From positions 202,850,690 to 202,914,689 of the forward strand of contig CP136069.1 in the NCBI GenBank assembly GCA_032622095.1: a stretch of 64,000 nt of DNA. The letters are read 5' to 3'. This document shows, in pieces, positions 10,457-21,895 of this stretch. The notes below the pieces were generated by a model that saw only the letters and a program-made list of their open reading frames with translations, was not told the DNA's origin and did not search any database. The first letter of the stretch is position 1. Each line of letters starts with the position of its first letter. A program made the translations under genes and the position numbers. This stretch comes from Siphonodentalium dalli (taxonomy: Eukaryota > Mollusca > Scaphopoda > Gadilida > Siphonodentaliidae).

Positions 10457-10815
10457 TTACTGCAAGACAAGATGTTGCAGATGAGTTGAATTTCTGCGCT
10501 GATGCACCCACCAAAGCAATAAGCCAAGAGGGCTTCTACCGATGAGTTGAATTTCTGCGCTGATGCACCCACCAAAGCAATAAGCCAAGAGGGCTTCTAT
10601 CGAGATTGCTTCTAAGAAGTTGAACACATGTATTCCAAATCGATCAAATATGGAAAACCAGAATGTGTTCCGCGTTATCAAAGCGAATTCAGACGAGCAT
10701 TCTCTATACATATGAAACAATTGATTAGAATAATTTAGTTTGCAATGATTACATACAGAAGCGTTATCATATGTGGTTTTGTTCAGAGTGCGTGCCATGA
10801 TAACACAGTTGGCTA
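10457..10815 (-). pseudogene. LINE C-terminal relic (same family as 55860-58009)
   Basis: The minus-strand translation includes LNKTTYDNASVCNHC, then a YSNQLFHMYRECSSE stretch. It aligns with the C-terminus of the 55.9-kb LINE, where LNKTTYINNMTCCAC is followed by YINELVHAIRYCSSS. The shared Cys-x2-Cys ... His-x4-Cys spacing is the zinc-knuckle commonly found after the reverse transcriptase of non-LTR retrotransposons. Only the last 80 or so residues remain, and the 3' part is disrupted by a 61-bp tandem duplication (10480-10540 and 10541-10601). On the 5' side lies a 16-bp unit repeated three times (10822-10869, CATGGACCCACTTTAT). Non-functional fragment. Confidence 0.75.
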
Positions 10816-11026
10816 AAAAGGCATGGACCCACTTTATCATGGACCCACTTTATCATGGACCCACTTTATCAGAAACGATCATTGGAATTTGAACGTGCTG
10901 AAACATCTATTGAAATTCGTGGCCTTCAGAACCTAACTAATGGGTTTATTGGCACGATACAATTATTTTCTGACATAGAAAAACGTAACAATAATATTGT
11001 ATGATGTCCAATCTGACCGTGCATCC

Positions 11027-11652
11027 GAGTGGAGTGGTATAGTATGAGTGGAGTTATATAGTACGAGTGGAGTGGTATAGTATGAGTGGAGTGGTATAGT
11101 ACGAGTGGAGTGGTATAGTACGAGTGGAGTGGTATAGTACGTGAGCACGGGGCATCCGAGTGGAGTGGTATAGTACGAGTGGAGTTGTATAGTACGTGAG
11201 CATGGGGCATCCGAGTGGAGTGGTATAGTACGAGTGGAGTGATATAGTACGTTAGCACGGGGCATCCGAGTGGAGTGGTATAGTACGTGAGCACGGGGCA
11301 TCCGAGTGGAGTGGTATAGTACGAGTGGAGTGGTATAGTACGTGAGCACGGGGCATCCGAGTGGAGTGGTATAGTACGAGTGGAGTGATATAGTACGTGA
11401 GCACGGGGCATCCGAGTGGAGTGGTATAGTACGAGTGGAGTGGTATAGTACGAGTGGAGTGGTATAGTACGTGAGCACGGGGCATCCGAGTGGAGTGGTA
11501 TAGTACGAGTGGAGTGGTATAGTACGAGTGGAGTGGTATAGTATACATGAGCACGGGGCATCCCAGTGGAGTGGTATAGTACGAGTGGAGTGATATAGTA
11601 CGTGAGCACGGGGCATCCGAGTGGAGTGATATAGTACGTGAGCACGGGGCAT
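11027..11652. repeat. Minisatellite, GAGTGGAGTGGTATAGTAC units
   Basis: About 625 bp built from two blocks: a 19-bp unit GAGTGGAGTGGTATAGTAC and a linker GTGAGCACGGGGCATCC inserted after every one to three units. The alternation gives higher-order units of about 36, 55 and 74 bp. The left-most copies have most substitutions (TATGAG, TTATAT). Confidence 0.95.
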
Positions 11653-12108
11653 TAGGAAAGTAATTCTCCAGAATCGTAAAGCCAGCTACGACTCATGTTC
11701 TCCTCGCGTTTCGTTGTGTGTGTGTGGTTTATTAGAATGCATGAATGAATAGGTAGATGCTTTATTGTCGCCCTTTTTACATTGGACGTCAGAAAACCTG
11801 GTCATTCTTATATGATTACATACAAATAAATGTTTAATCGGAGGGGGTGATTAAATTTTGTTTAATATATAATCCCAACCACAGAGGACACACTTGCTGG
11901 ATCACTATATATGGAATCAAGATATACTACGATTGGTTTTAGGATTAATATTGACCAAGAAGAAGCATTTTAACAATGATCTTCGGATGACTAATATTGA
12001 CTGCATAACGGAGATATTTGAAGGCGTGTTTTTAAAGATTGTGCCTCTAATCTTCACACTCTTAGAACAAATGTGTATATATTCTACACAATATGTATGA
12101 CATTTAAC
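11653..12108. other. No gene recognised
   Basis: No supported gene. The phrase near 11993-12040 (ACGGAGATATTTGAAG, TTTAAAGATT) is shared with about 6690-6722, indicating a low-copy repeat. Confidence 0.4.
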
Positions 12109-12340
12109 TTAACCCTTTGAGTGCCAGGTCGATTTTTGTATCAACCCATATACCCTGTGCCAATGCATTCTCTTATATATGCGAGTCGACCATAGGTCGC
12201 CTCGCATATATAAGAGAATGCATTGGCCTAACATTTTTTTTTTTTTTTACAATTTTAATAATTTATTCTTATATTCTTTAACAGACTTATTTTGTAGGTT
12301 TAGGGCCTATGAGATCGGCCCCTGTCACTCAAACGGTTAA
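12109..12340 (+). mobile_element. TTAA MITE (CCCTTTGAGTGCCA end) with one hairpin
   Basis: TTAA at both borders (12109-12112, 12337-12340). The left end TTAACCCTTTGAGTGCCA matches the end type of the elements at 50669-51152 and 60090-60596; the right end is diverged (TGTCACTCAAACGGTTAA). It contains one 67-nt hairpin (12160-12226) and a short T-rich tract. A different end subtype from its neighbour at 12434. Confidence 0.75.
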
Positions 12341-12433
12341 GCAAAATTGTGTATAGAAGTGACATATGACATATATGTGTCGGTGGAATTTCCTCAACGT
12401 TGAATAGGAGTGAATATTTTAGTGTGAATTAGT

Positions 12434-12898
12434 TTAACCCTCTACCCAACAGAACGGCCCTGTGCCAATGCATTCTCGTATATATGCGAGTCGACCATAG
12501 GTCGCCTCGCATATATAAGAGAATGCATTGGCTTAACACATATTAAAAATGATAAAATTGTCAAAGAATGTAGAAAAATATTATTAAAAATGTTAAAAAA
12601 TGTAAGAAAAAATTATAAAATTGTTAAAGAATGTAAGAAAAAATGGTAAAAAGTGTTAAAAAAAGAATTTATTTAGGCCAATGCATTCTCTTATATATGC
12701 GAGGCGACCTATGGTCGACTCGCATATATAAGAGAATGCATTGGCACAGGGCATAACTGTAACCATCACAATGTGGTCAATGAACCGGTTCCAATGATAT
12801 CCATATTTGTATGGTGTTATTGAGACAGACCGAAGATATTTTAGGCTGTTGAAGCTTTATATGGGTGTTTTTGGCAGGTTTGTTGGGTAAAGGGTTAA
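12434..12898 (+). mobile_element. TTAA MITE (CCCTCTACCCAACA ends) with two hairpins
   Basis: TTAA borders at 12434-12437 and 12895-12898 with inverted ends of about 18 bp. Hairpins lie at 12465-12531 and 12678-12744. The unique arm after the second hairpin (CCGGTTCCAATGATATCCAT, TATTGAGACAGACCGAAGAT) is also found in the copies at 9.2, 45.5 and 55.4 kb. Confidence 0.85.
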
Positions 12899-13551
12899 TG
12901 CGGAAAGCCACAAATTAATGTGGAACATGCATGGTAACATATATACACTATGTACATTGGTATGTATACTATTTTCATCATACTTTCATGTCAATAAATA
13001 TAAATTGTATGTAAATTGTATCACAGTTATTAGATGAAAAGTGTTTTAATGGAGACACACAACTCATAAAGGCTACCACAGAAAAAAACATTGGCAGCAG
13101 CTTTAAAATGTGTTATACACTGTGTTTGTGTCAAAACTGCACAGCACATAATTGTGTAACACAGTGTTTCAAATCTGCTTCCAGATTTGTAATATGGTAG
13201 CTTTTACGAGGTTTGCGTCTCAAATCATCAAATGGAACACATCTCATCTACTAAGTGTAATATACTCACATATATTCTCTCATATTCAATGTTGAGAAAA
13301 TTGTACCGACACATAAATATATGTCATCACTGTCATTTTTTGTTTCAGAATTTATGCACATATGTTCTAAGGGTGCACCAAGCCCACCCAGCCAATAGCA
13401 GAATTATACTTACGTACGACCAAAGTTGATCACGTGTGGTGTTCTAAATTATTTCATACAAATCTCAGTTATTTAGTCGAAGTACTTTCCGTATATAGTT
13501 ATCGCCCCTCCGGATTAACGCAGATATGCGGGTTTTTATATATAATCGACA
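12899..13551. other. No gene recognised
   Basis: No supported gene or repeat. Open frames at 13232-13429 and 13434-13625 show no domain. Confidence 0.4.
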
Positions 13552-14930
13552 AAAGCTATGTACGGACTTCTGTCCAAGGTGAGAAATCTCCAAATTCCTG
13601 TAGATTTGGCGCTAAAACTATTTGACTACCTTATACAACCTATTTTATTGTATGGGTGCGAAATATGGGGCTTTGAAAATACCCGTGCTATTGAAGCCGT
13701 TCACCTAAAATTTTGCAAGCTTTTGACAAACATGAAGATGAGCACACCAAATTATATCGTATATGGTGAACTGGGAAGATGGCCCTTGCGTATCGAAATT
13801 GAAAAGAGAATGATCGCATACTGGGGTCGTTTACTGAAGAAAGAGACATTCTTGCCACTTACTCTCTACAAGCTAATATTAGCTATTAAAGATGGAGGCA
13901 AAGATATACGATATATAAATACCATGAATGATATTTTTGTCCGCGCAGATTGCGAGGTTAGCTGGAAAACACAGTCACCAATTACAAATGGTATGCTTCA
14001 AGCTATACATGGTAAACTACTGAACCAATTTGTATGTCAATGGAATAATGACATATCGAAATCCTCACGTGGAGAATTCTATCGTATGTTGAAGGAATCC
14101 CCATCACTTAATCGTTATTATATTGAACTTCCCTTCAATGTTATTATTCCTATACAGCGAATGCGTACAACGAATCACAGGTTGGGTGTGGAAACTATGA
14201 AATGGTCTAGATCTAAGACCAAATCAAAAGGGAAGTCACCAGATAGCTCATGTAAACTATGCGGTGCCACCATGTGCGATGAATTTCATTTTGTAATGGT
14301 CTGTCCAGAATTAAATGAGCTTAGAGCTAAATACTTCGACAAATGGCAATTGACTAGCCCATCGAGAGACACTTTCTACAATTTATTGAACTCTGACGAC
14401 ACGATAAAGCTCCGCAAACTGTCGACTTTCATCAAAATTGGATTGAACAAAATTCGATAACGGTTCCAACTGTTTGTTTTGTTTGTTTGTTTGTTTGTTT
14501 GTTTTTTTTTCTCCCACATAACTCACGCAGATATTAATATATACAACAAAATTTAATAGAACGAAACCTAATTGCATTTTTATAAATGTTGAATAATTTG
14601 CTTTCAAATTTCTATTAAAATGCATTTAATAGTCTCATATTCTTATAAGCGAAAGTTCCGCTATACATTTAACAGTCCTTTTTTATGTTGTAATTATTTA
14701 AGGAAGTACAGATAGTTTCATGCATATATATAATTGTATGTGTGTATGTATGCATAATTGTTGTTATATATTGGGTGTGATGATTGTTTTTCAGTATTTA
14801 CTGTTTGCATGTGTATTTTCAAATATTTGGACCGGAGTGTTCTCATTTGTACATAGTGTATTATATGTTTTTTCATGTACCAAATTACCAATTGGCTGGG
14901 AATAAAGCATTACTTACTTACTTACTTACA
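13552..14930 (+). mobile_element. 5'-truncated LINE, C-terminal ORF part and 3' end
   Basis: An uninterrupted frame to the stop at 14458-14460 encodes the region after the reverse-transcriptase active site of a non-LTR retrotransposon. The start KAMYGLLSKVRNL and LFDYLIQPILLYGCEIWG correspond to the thumb and its conserved 'LLYG.E.WG' block. This is followed by a zinc-knuckle CKLCGATMCDEFHFVMVCPE (C-x2-C-x7-H-x4-C). The 3' UTR ends with AATAAAGCA and a (TACT)n tail at 14911-14930, typical of CR1/jockey-type 3' ends. The endonuclease and catalytic RT core (YADD) are missing: the frame closes upstream of 13549, so the copy was 5'-truncated on insertion. The 300-codon remnant is intact, so insertion was fairly recent. 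Confidence 0.85.
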
Positions 14931-15620
14931 CACACATGTTCCCTGGTGTCCGATTAGTATATTAATTAATATTTAATCTGGGCCAGATTAGATATATTTT
15001 TATACGCGATGCGAATCGTGTGCCATATATATACATGGGACGTAAGAAAGTAAGAACACTGTTTCCGTTCCATCCGTTTCTTATATATGTACTGGTATAC
15101 AATCAGTTAGTTATACTCGAGCGCCCATTGAAATACACCATTGCCGATAAAGGTGACTGATTATTGGACACTAAACCTCCAGTTTAAATGTCATCTATTC
15201 GCGATGATAATAATTGAACAACTTCTAAGTCTGAAATCATGTTAGCAAATTCCAGTGCGGGTGAGGATTCTAAGAATATCATATTCATAACGTCTCTAGC
15301 GGGACATGGGCTCGCTAAATCTAATTGTATAGGAATTAGTTTGACGCGTTGCGGGATTAACTTCACACCCGGAACGTCTGAAATCGTCCCGAAATGGCGG
15401 CGCAATTCGCTAAACGGAGTATGATTTACAAATCCTATTACCGTTCCTTAATCTGTGGTTAGCATATTGCACGTCCTCTTCGCAATCTAACGCTGATCCC
15501 AGAAGAGCCGACTCCGTGTCTACGAATGTTCAGACTCTCCCGCCCGAATCGCGCCCCGATTTAAACATATTATGGACTAGATCATGTCACAAACCTCTCC
15601 TCGGGCTAGCGCCCCAAAGA
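14931..15620. other. No gene recognised
   Basis: No domain in short frames on either strand (15184-15424). Slightly higher GC at 15250-15600 than the surroundings, without an assignable product. Confidence 0.4.
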
Positions 15621-15639
15621 TCACATTCCACCAGGACAA

Positions 15640-16120
15640 AACCTGGGAACTTTTTGAAGCTTTGACAGTGAATCTTATAATGCCGAAAAAATAACGCTGG
15701 GAACAGTGCAGGGAAAATATATAGAGATGCATGTGAAGAAACTAAATTTTCTTGCTGACATCATTCATCTCCCAGAAGGACACCAGACTCCACTTGAGAT
15801 ATTCCTATGGAAATTGTAGAGATGAAAGCTTTTCGGGCGGACTTCATCTGGTTTTTTTGCAGATATTGTATCAATTCTTGTTATGTATGAACTACACTTC
15901 CATTTGGACACAATTCCTCGAAACCGGAACGTTCCCGCCGAAACCCTCGTGGAATAAGAAGTTGGTGAAGACCACCATCCAAAGTGCGTTCAAGAATGAT
16001 TGGATACGCGACGTCTATGCGGATGATAATTTTCATATGGCCTGGTTTGTCCACAGCGATCCTCTTTCAGTGTCGACTGTTTGGCGTTTGCTAAAGTACC
16101 ACCCGTCGTTTTCTTGACAA
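15640..16120 (+). pseudogene. LINE relic, same family as 55860-58009
   Basis: KLNFLADIIHLPEGHQTPLE at about 15736-15797 matches the 56.4-kb LINE phrase KLNFLGHLIHLPQGHHVPLK. After a frame change, GTFPPKPSWNKKLVKTTIQS parallels GHFPSESTWTNIYKKAVRDH there. Stops and frame changes show it is dead. A short stretch at about 15622-15665 (CACAAAACCTGGGAACTTT-like) also recurs near 54505-54550. Confidence 0.7.
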
Positions 16121-16225
16121 CTTAGAAACTTAGCCCTACTGTTAAATAAAACAACTTATATGTGATTTGTTTTGTTTTGACGAATTCGTCCCTATTACAT
16201 ATGAGACTAATGCCATGACGAGCAC

Positions 16226-17826
16226 TAAGGTTGCGTTCATACAATGGAAAGTTGGTATGGCATTTTTCGCAGTCATTTTCTCACAGAAAACCACATGGTA
16301 CCAGAATATGAACGGCAAAATACATATTTACAAACGCTAACGACATGAGAAGTAAAATTTCGGTACGTAAAGGTGTTATACTAACACGTTGCCTTAACAT
16401 ACCTGCTGTATGATTGATCCTTGTGATATAATTGCATGCTATATACAGGCAAATTTAGATATCATTGCATGCTATATATACAGGCAAATTTAGATAGCAT
16501 TGCATGCTATATACAGGCAAATTTAGATAGCATTGCATGCTATATACAGGCAAATTTAGATAGCATTGCATGCTATATACAGGCAAATTTAGATAGCATT
16601 GCATGCTATATACAGGCAAATTTAGATAGCATTGCATGCTATATACAGGCAAATTTAGATAGCTTTGCATGCTATATACAGACAAATTTAGATAGCATTG
16701 CATGCTATATACAGGCAAATTTAGATAGCATTGCATGCTATATACAGGCAAATTTAGATAGCTTTGCATGCTATATACAGACAAATTTAGATAGCATTGC
16801 ATGCTATATACAGACAAATTTAGATAGCATTGCATGCTATATACAGACAAATTTAGATAGCTTTGCATGCTATATACAGACAAATTTAGATAGCTTTGCA
16901 TGCTATATACAGACAAATTTAGATAGCATTGCATGCTATATACAGGCAAATTTAGATAGCATTGCATGCTATATACAGGCAAATTTAGATAGCTTTGCAT
17001 GCTATATACAGACAAATTTAGATAGCATTGCATGCTATATACAGACAAATTTAGATAGCTTTGCATGCTATATACAGACAAATTTAGATAGCTTTGCATG
17101 CTATATACAGACAAATTTAGATAGCTTTGCATGCTATATACAGACAAATTTAGATAGCTTTGCATGCTATATACAGACAAATTTAAATAGCTTTGCATGC
17201 TATATACAGACAAATTTAGATAGCTTTGCATGCTATATACAGACAAATTTAGATAGCTTTGCATGCTATATACAGACAAATTTAGATAGCTTTGCATGCT
17301 ATATACAGACAAATTTAGATAGCTTTGCATGCTATATACAGACAAATTTAGATAGCTTTGCATGCTATATACAGACAAATTTAGATAGCTTTGCATGCTA
17401 TATACAGACAAATTTAGATAGCTTTGCATGCTATATACAGACAAATTTAGATAGCTTTGCATGCTATATACAGACAAATTTAGATAGCTTTGCATGCTAT
17501 ATACAGACAAATTTAGATAGCTTTGCATGCTATATACAGACAAATTTAGATAGCTTTGCATGCTATATACAGACAAATTTAGATAGCTTTGCATGCTATA
17601 TACAGACAAATTTAGATAGCTTTGCATGCTATATACAGACAAATTTAGATAGCATAGCTACAAGTGGAACTACATATTTTTATTTCGCATAAGTTAGCTA
17701 TTATATGGTACAGGTGCATTTATAAGCGTGTTATAGCATTCGGTTTCTCCACCATTATAGCTTCAATACCGAAATGACTGCAAAAGAATGCCTGGTAAAT
17801 TTGCGAGTGAATGAACGTATTCGTTT
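16226..17826 (+). mobile_element. MITE family M, copy 1, swollen by a 33-bp minisatellite
   Basis: The left end is TAAGGTTGCGTTCATAC and the right end has GGCATT...GCGAGTGAATGAACGTA as its inverted partner. Outside the minisatellite it aligns in reverse with 38286-39431: shared landmarks are GAAAACCA.ATGGT.CCAGA, GCTAACGACATGA.AAGTAAA, AGTGGAACTACATA and GCATTCGGTTTCT. No coding capacity. Its internal segment CAGGCAAATTTAGATAGCAT has been amplified about 36 times. Confidence 0.8.
16436..17656 (+). repeat. 33-bp minisatellite, about 36 copies
   Basis: The unit is CAGGCAAATTTAGATAGCAT followed by TGCATGCTATATA. Because 33 is a multiple of three, one plus frame (period CYIQTNLDSFA) and one minus frame stay open for about 400 codons; no gene is implied. 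Two variants exist. CAGGCAAATTT..GCATT dominates the 5' third and CAGACAAATTT..GCTTT is almost invariant in the last 18 or so copies, showing directional homogenisation. GCATGC in each unit is self-complementary. Confidence 0.97.
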
Positions 17827-18397
17827 TATGGTTTATGCCAAATGGCAAAGGTGATGTCAAGGCCTAGTAATCTACAAACTGGGTGGACTGCACCACACCG
17901 ACCCCACGGACTAGCAGGAAAAAACTAGTATGGAGGATCGACTGGTAACCGAGGGCTAACCCTCGGCTATCTATAAGTCAACAAAGGATATAGAATAGTA
18001 AAATGACTGATAATTCTGTCGATATAAATATAATTTTTCACGTGATATGTGCATAAAACGGGTGTGTGTATATCATGATGGAAAAGGAACGTAGCTGTAA
18101 AGCATATTAAAGATCTGGGGGTGGTTTATGGTTCTGTTGCCCAATTTGTACAGATACAGGTTTCCCCGTCCATCATGATATAAGATTTGTGAGGCATGAT
18201 CCAGGAGCGGTTTACAGAAATTTGGAAAAAATTTTGAACGTACATACCAAAGTAAAGTTGAATAGCCAAATAGATAATTTTGAACTTTAACAAAGAGTTC
18301 CCACATTTTGGAAAGGTTGAATTGACACCGGAAGCGTCATCAGTTGCTAGCGCTTGATTCATGACTTCCTAAACGGTTGCCATGTTTATCCTTTTCG
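17827..18397. other. No gene; one short hairpin
   Basis: No supported gene. CCGAGGGCTAACCCTCGG at about 17948-17965 is a perfect short inverted repeat; its role is unknown. Confidence 0.4.
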
Positions 18398-18476
18398 GGA
18401 CCATTATAGCTTCAATACCGAAATGACTGCCAAATAATGCCTGGTAAATTTGCGAGTGTTTGAACGTATTCTAACA
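18398..18476 (+). mobile_element. Solo right end of MITE family M
   Basis: About 78 bp nearly identical to 17749-17826: ACCATTATAGCTTCAATACC, GAAATGACTGC, TGCCTGGTAAATTTGCGAGT and GAACGTATTC. No left end was found next to it, so this is a truncated copy or local duplication. Confidence 0.75.
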
Positions 18477-19279
18477 CAATAATCCTCAATAGGAATGTCC
18501 TGAAAATATGTTAGGATACTAATTACCTCAAGGCATTTAAGAAGCAACAGTCCATTAAAAGGTGAGGCACTAGTACTACATATATATTTGATAACGTTAA
18601 TAGAGCGAAATAATTCAATGTATAAGTCAGTCATCTTCCATCGTTTTACTCTATATATGCGTGAACATTTTCCTGGTGATGTAGATCAGAATTTTGATAA
18701 CTGGCGCTGTCAGATTCACACCTCCAAGGAAAATAAAATATCAGTAGAGCAGATTCCAATTCCAACAGAAAGCAAAATAAACCGTGGATTATGCATAACG
18801 ATGAAAAGCAAATACTATAGTATAATATATCTCAATGTCGGTAATATGTTAAATGAACTGGGATAGTGTGAGAAGATACATACAGAAAGTTCATAGCACC
18901 GTAAAATGTGCTATCTAATTAATCAGAGGAAAATATGGTGAATAAGAATTAATAATTGCACATGTTGGCAGCCGCTAACCAGATCTTTCAATCTCACAAA
19001 AATCATGTTGGTAAATTTCACATACACAAAACAGTATTTATAAGTTGAAGCCTCCAGTGAGGTGAGAGATGACATTCAATTCAATTCTTTTAATCTTAGC
19101 TACCCATAATGCATAGGTACTAAGATAACATATGATACATGTATGTATTATTTTATTTTCACTGTGAACTTGATGCATTGATTAATACTCGTGTCAGATT
19201 GGTCAAGTACTAATATGAATCGTACGTGACACGTAGTGGAGCAACCACACACGCTGTGCCTCAACATAAGGCTAAGAAT
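18477..19279. other. No gene recognised
   Basis: No supported exon or repeat. A 92-codon plus-strand frame (18588-18866) shows no domain. Confidence 0.4.
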
Positions 19280-21571
19280 AATTTATGTAACATCATGAAG
19301 TGGTCACGACGGAGATGACATGCATGCCATGAAGTGGTCACGACGGAGATGACATGCCATGAAGTGGTCACGACGGAGATGACATGCCAACATCACGAAG
19401 TGGTCACAACGGAGATGACATGGCGATGTAACATCATGAAGTGGTCACGACGGAGATGACATGGCGATGTAATATCATGAAGTGGTCACGACGGAGATGA
19501 CATCATGAAGTGGTCACGACGGATATGACATGGCGATGTAACATCATGAAGTGGTCACGACGGAGATGACATGGCGATGTAACATCATGAAGTGGTCACG
19601 ACGGAGATGACATGGCGATGTAACACCATGAAGTGGTCACGACGGAGATGACATGGCGATGTAACATCATGAAGTGGTCAAGACGGAGATGACATCATGA
19701 AGTGGTCACGACGGAGATGACATGGCGATGTAACATCATGAAGTGGTCACGACGGAGATGACATGGCGATGTAACATCATGAAGTGGTCACGACGGAGAT
19801 GACATGGCGATGTAACACCATGAAGTGGTTACGACGGAGATGACATGGCGATGTAACATCATGAAGTGGTCACGACGGAGATGACATGGCGATGTAACAT
19901 CATGAAGTGGTCACGACGGAGATGACATGGCGATGTAACATCATGAAGTGGTCACGACGGAGATGACATGGCGATGTAACACCATGAAGTGGTCACGACG
20001 GAGATGACATGGCGATGTAACATCATGAAGTGGTCAAGACGGAGATGACATCATGAAGTGGTCACGACGGAGATGACATGGCGATGTAACATCATGAAGT
20101 GGTCACGACGGAGATGACATGGCGATGTAACATCATGAAGTGGTCACGACGGAGATGACATGGCGATGTAACACCATGAAGTGGTTACGACGGAGATGAC
20201 ATGGCGATGTAACATCATGAAGTGGTCACGACGGAGATGACATCATGAAGTGGTCACGACGGAGATGACATGGCGATGTAACATCATGAAGTGGTCACGA
20301 CGGAGATGACATGGCGATGTAACATCATGAAGTGGTCACGACGGAGATGACATGGCGATGTAACATCATGAAGTGGTCACGAAGGAGATGACACCATGAA
20401 GTGGTCACGACGGAGATGACATGGCGATGTAACATCATGAAGTGGTCACGACGGAGATGACATGGCGATGTAACATCATGAAGTGGTCACGACGGAGATG
20501 ACATGGCGATGTAACATCGTGAAGTGGTCACGACGGAGATGACATCATGAAGTGGTCACGACGGAGATGACATGGCGATGTAACATCATGAAGTGGTCAC
20601 GACGGAGATGACATGGCGATGTAACATCATGAAGTGGTCATGACGGAGATGACATGGCGATGTAACATCATGAAGTGGTCACGACGGAGATGACATGGCG
20701 ATGTAACATCATGAAGTGGTCACGACGGAGATGACATCATGAAGTGGTCACGACGGAGATGACATGGCGATGTAACATCATGAAGTGGTCACGACGGAGA
20801 TGACATGGCGATGTAACATCATGAAGTGGTCTCGACGGAGATGACATGGCGATGTAACATCATGAAGTGGTCACGACGGAGATGACATGGTGATGTAACA
20901 TCATGAAGTGGTCACGACGGAGATGACATCATGAAGTGGTCACGACGGAGATGACATGGCGATGTAACATCATGAAGTGGTCACGACGGAGATGACATGG
21001 CGATGTAACATCATGAAGTGGTCACGACGGAGATGACATGGCGATGTAACATCATGAAGTGGTCACGACGGAGATGACATGGCGATGTAACATCATGAAG
21101 TGGTCAAGACGGAGATGACATCATGAAGTGGTCACGACGGAGATGACATGGCGATGTAAAATCATGAAGTGGTCACGACGGAGATGACATGGCGATGTAA
21201 CATCATGAAGTGGTCACGACGGAGATGACGTGGCGATGTAACATCATGAAGTGGTCACGACGGAGATGACATCATGAAGTGGTCACGACGGAGATGACAT
21301 CATGAAGTGGTAACGACGGAGATGACATGGCGATGTAACATCATGAAGTGGTCACGACGGAGATGACATGGCGATGTAACATCATGAAGTGGTCACGATG
21401 GAGATGACATCATGAAGTGGTCACGACGGAGATGACATGGCGATGTAACATCATGAAGTGGTCACGACGGAGATGACATCATGAAGTGGTCACGACGGAG
21501 ATGACATCATGAAGTGGTCACGACGGAGATGACATGGCGATGTAACATCATGAAGTGGTCACGACGGAGAT
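19280..21571. repeat. Satellite array, 41/28-bp units with ~356-bp higher-order repeat
   Basis: Built from a 28-bp block (CATCATGAAGTGGTCACGAC GGAGATGA) and a 13-bp linker (CATGGCGATGTAA). Most units are 41 bp (block plus linker) with occasional 28-bp units lacking the linker. Marker variants GTGGTCAAGACGG (near 19676, 20033, 21105) and ACCATGAAGTGGTTACGACG (near 19810, 20170) recur 355-357 bp apart, matching eight 41-bp units plus one 28-bp unit. The same array resumes at 25977 after a LINE. Confidence 0.95.
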
Positions 21572-21895
21572 TTAGTTTAAACATATTTATTTGTCTAATT
21601 TATGTAACATATTTTATATGACACAAACATTTTATATACAGACAATGGGATTGGAGGACAAGTGCTGACTCACTTATGGGTACCCCCTCTCCCATATGTT
21701 ATTACACTGAAAAATAAAATAATTAGTAATGGCAAAGCAACATGACTAGCAAAAACAAGTTGAACATATATACATATCACCGGTCACCCCCACCCCCGAG
21801 TTTGTCATAAGTTTGTATAAGTGTTTGATTTAAAGTCGGATTTCTTTGTTTCTTTGTTTCGCTTGCTGGCTTGTATGTATCATTATATAGCAGAG

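Noticed and set aside
10926-11652. Minus-strand frames of 229-239 codons rich in Tyr/His/Thr
   Set aside because: Three overlapping frames are open at once over a minisatellite; this is repeat periodicity, not coding.
16436-17692. 418-codon open frame with an 11-residue repeat
   Set aside because: The 33-bp minisatellite unit is a multiple of three, so both strands stay open. The array is inside a MITE, varies by segmental homogenisation and has no coding context.
17840-17970. Possible tRNA-like or SINE head around a hairpin
   Set aside because: The short CCGAGGG hairpin is present, but A- and B-box promoters and a cloverleaf could not be made out.
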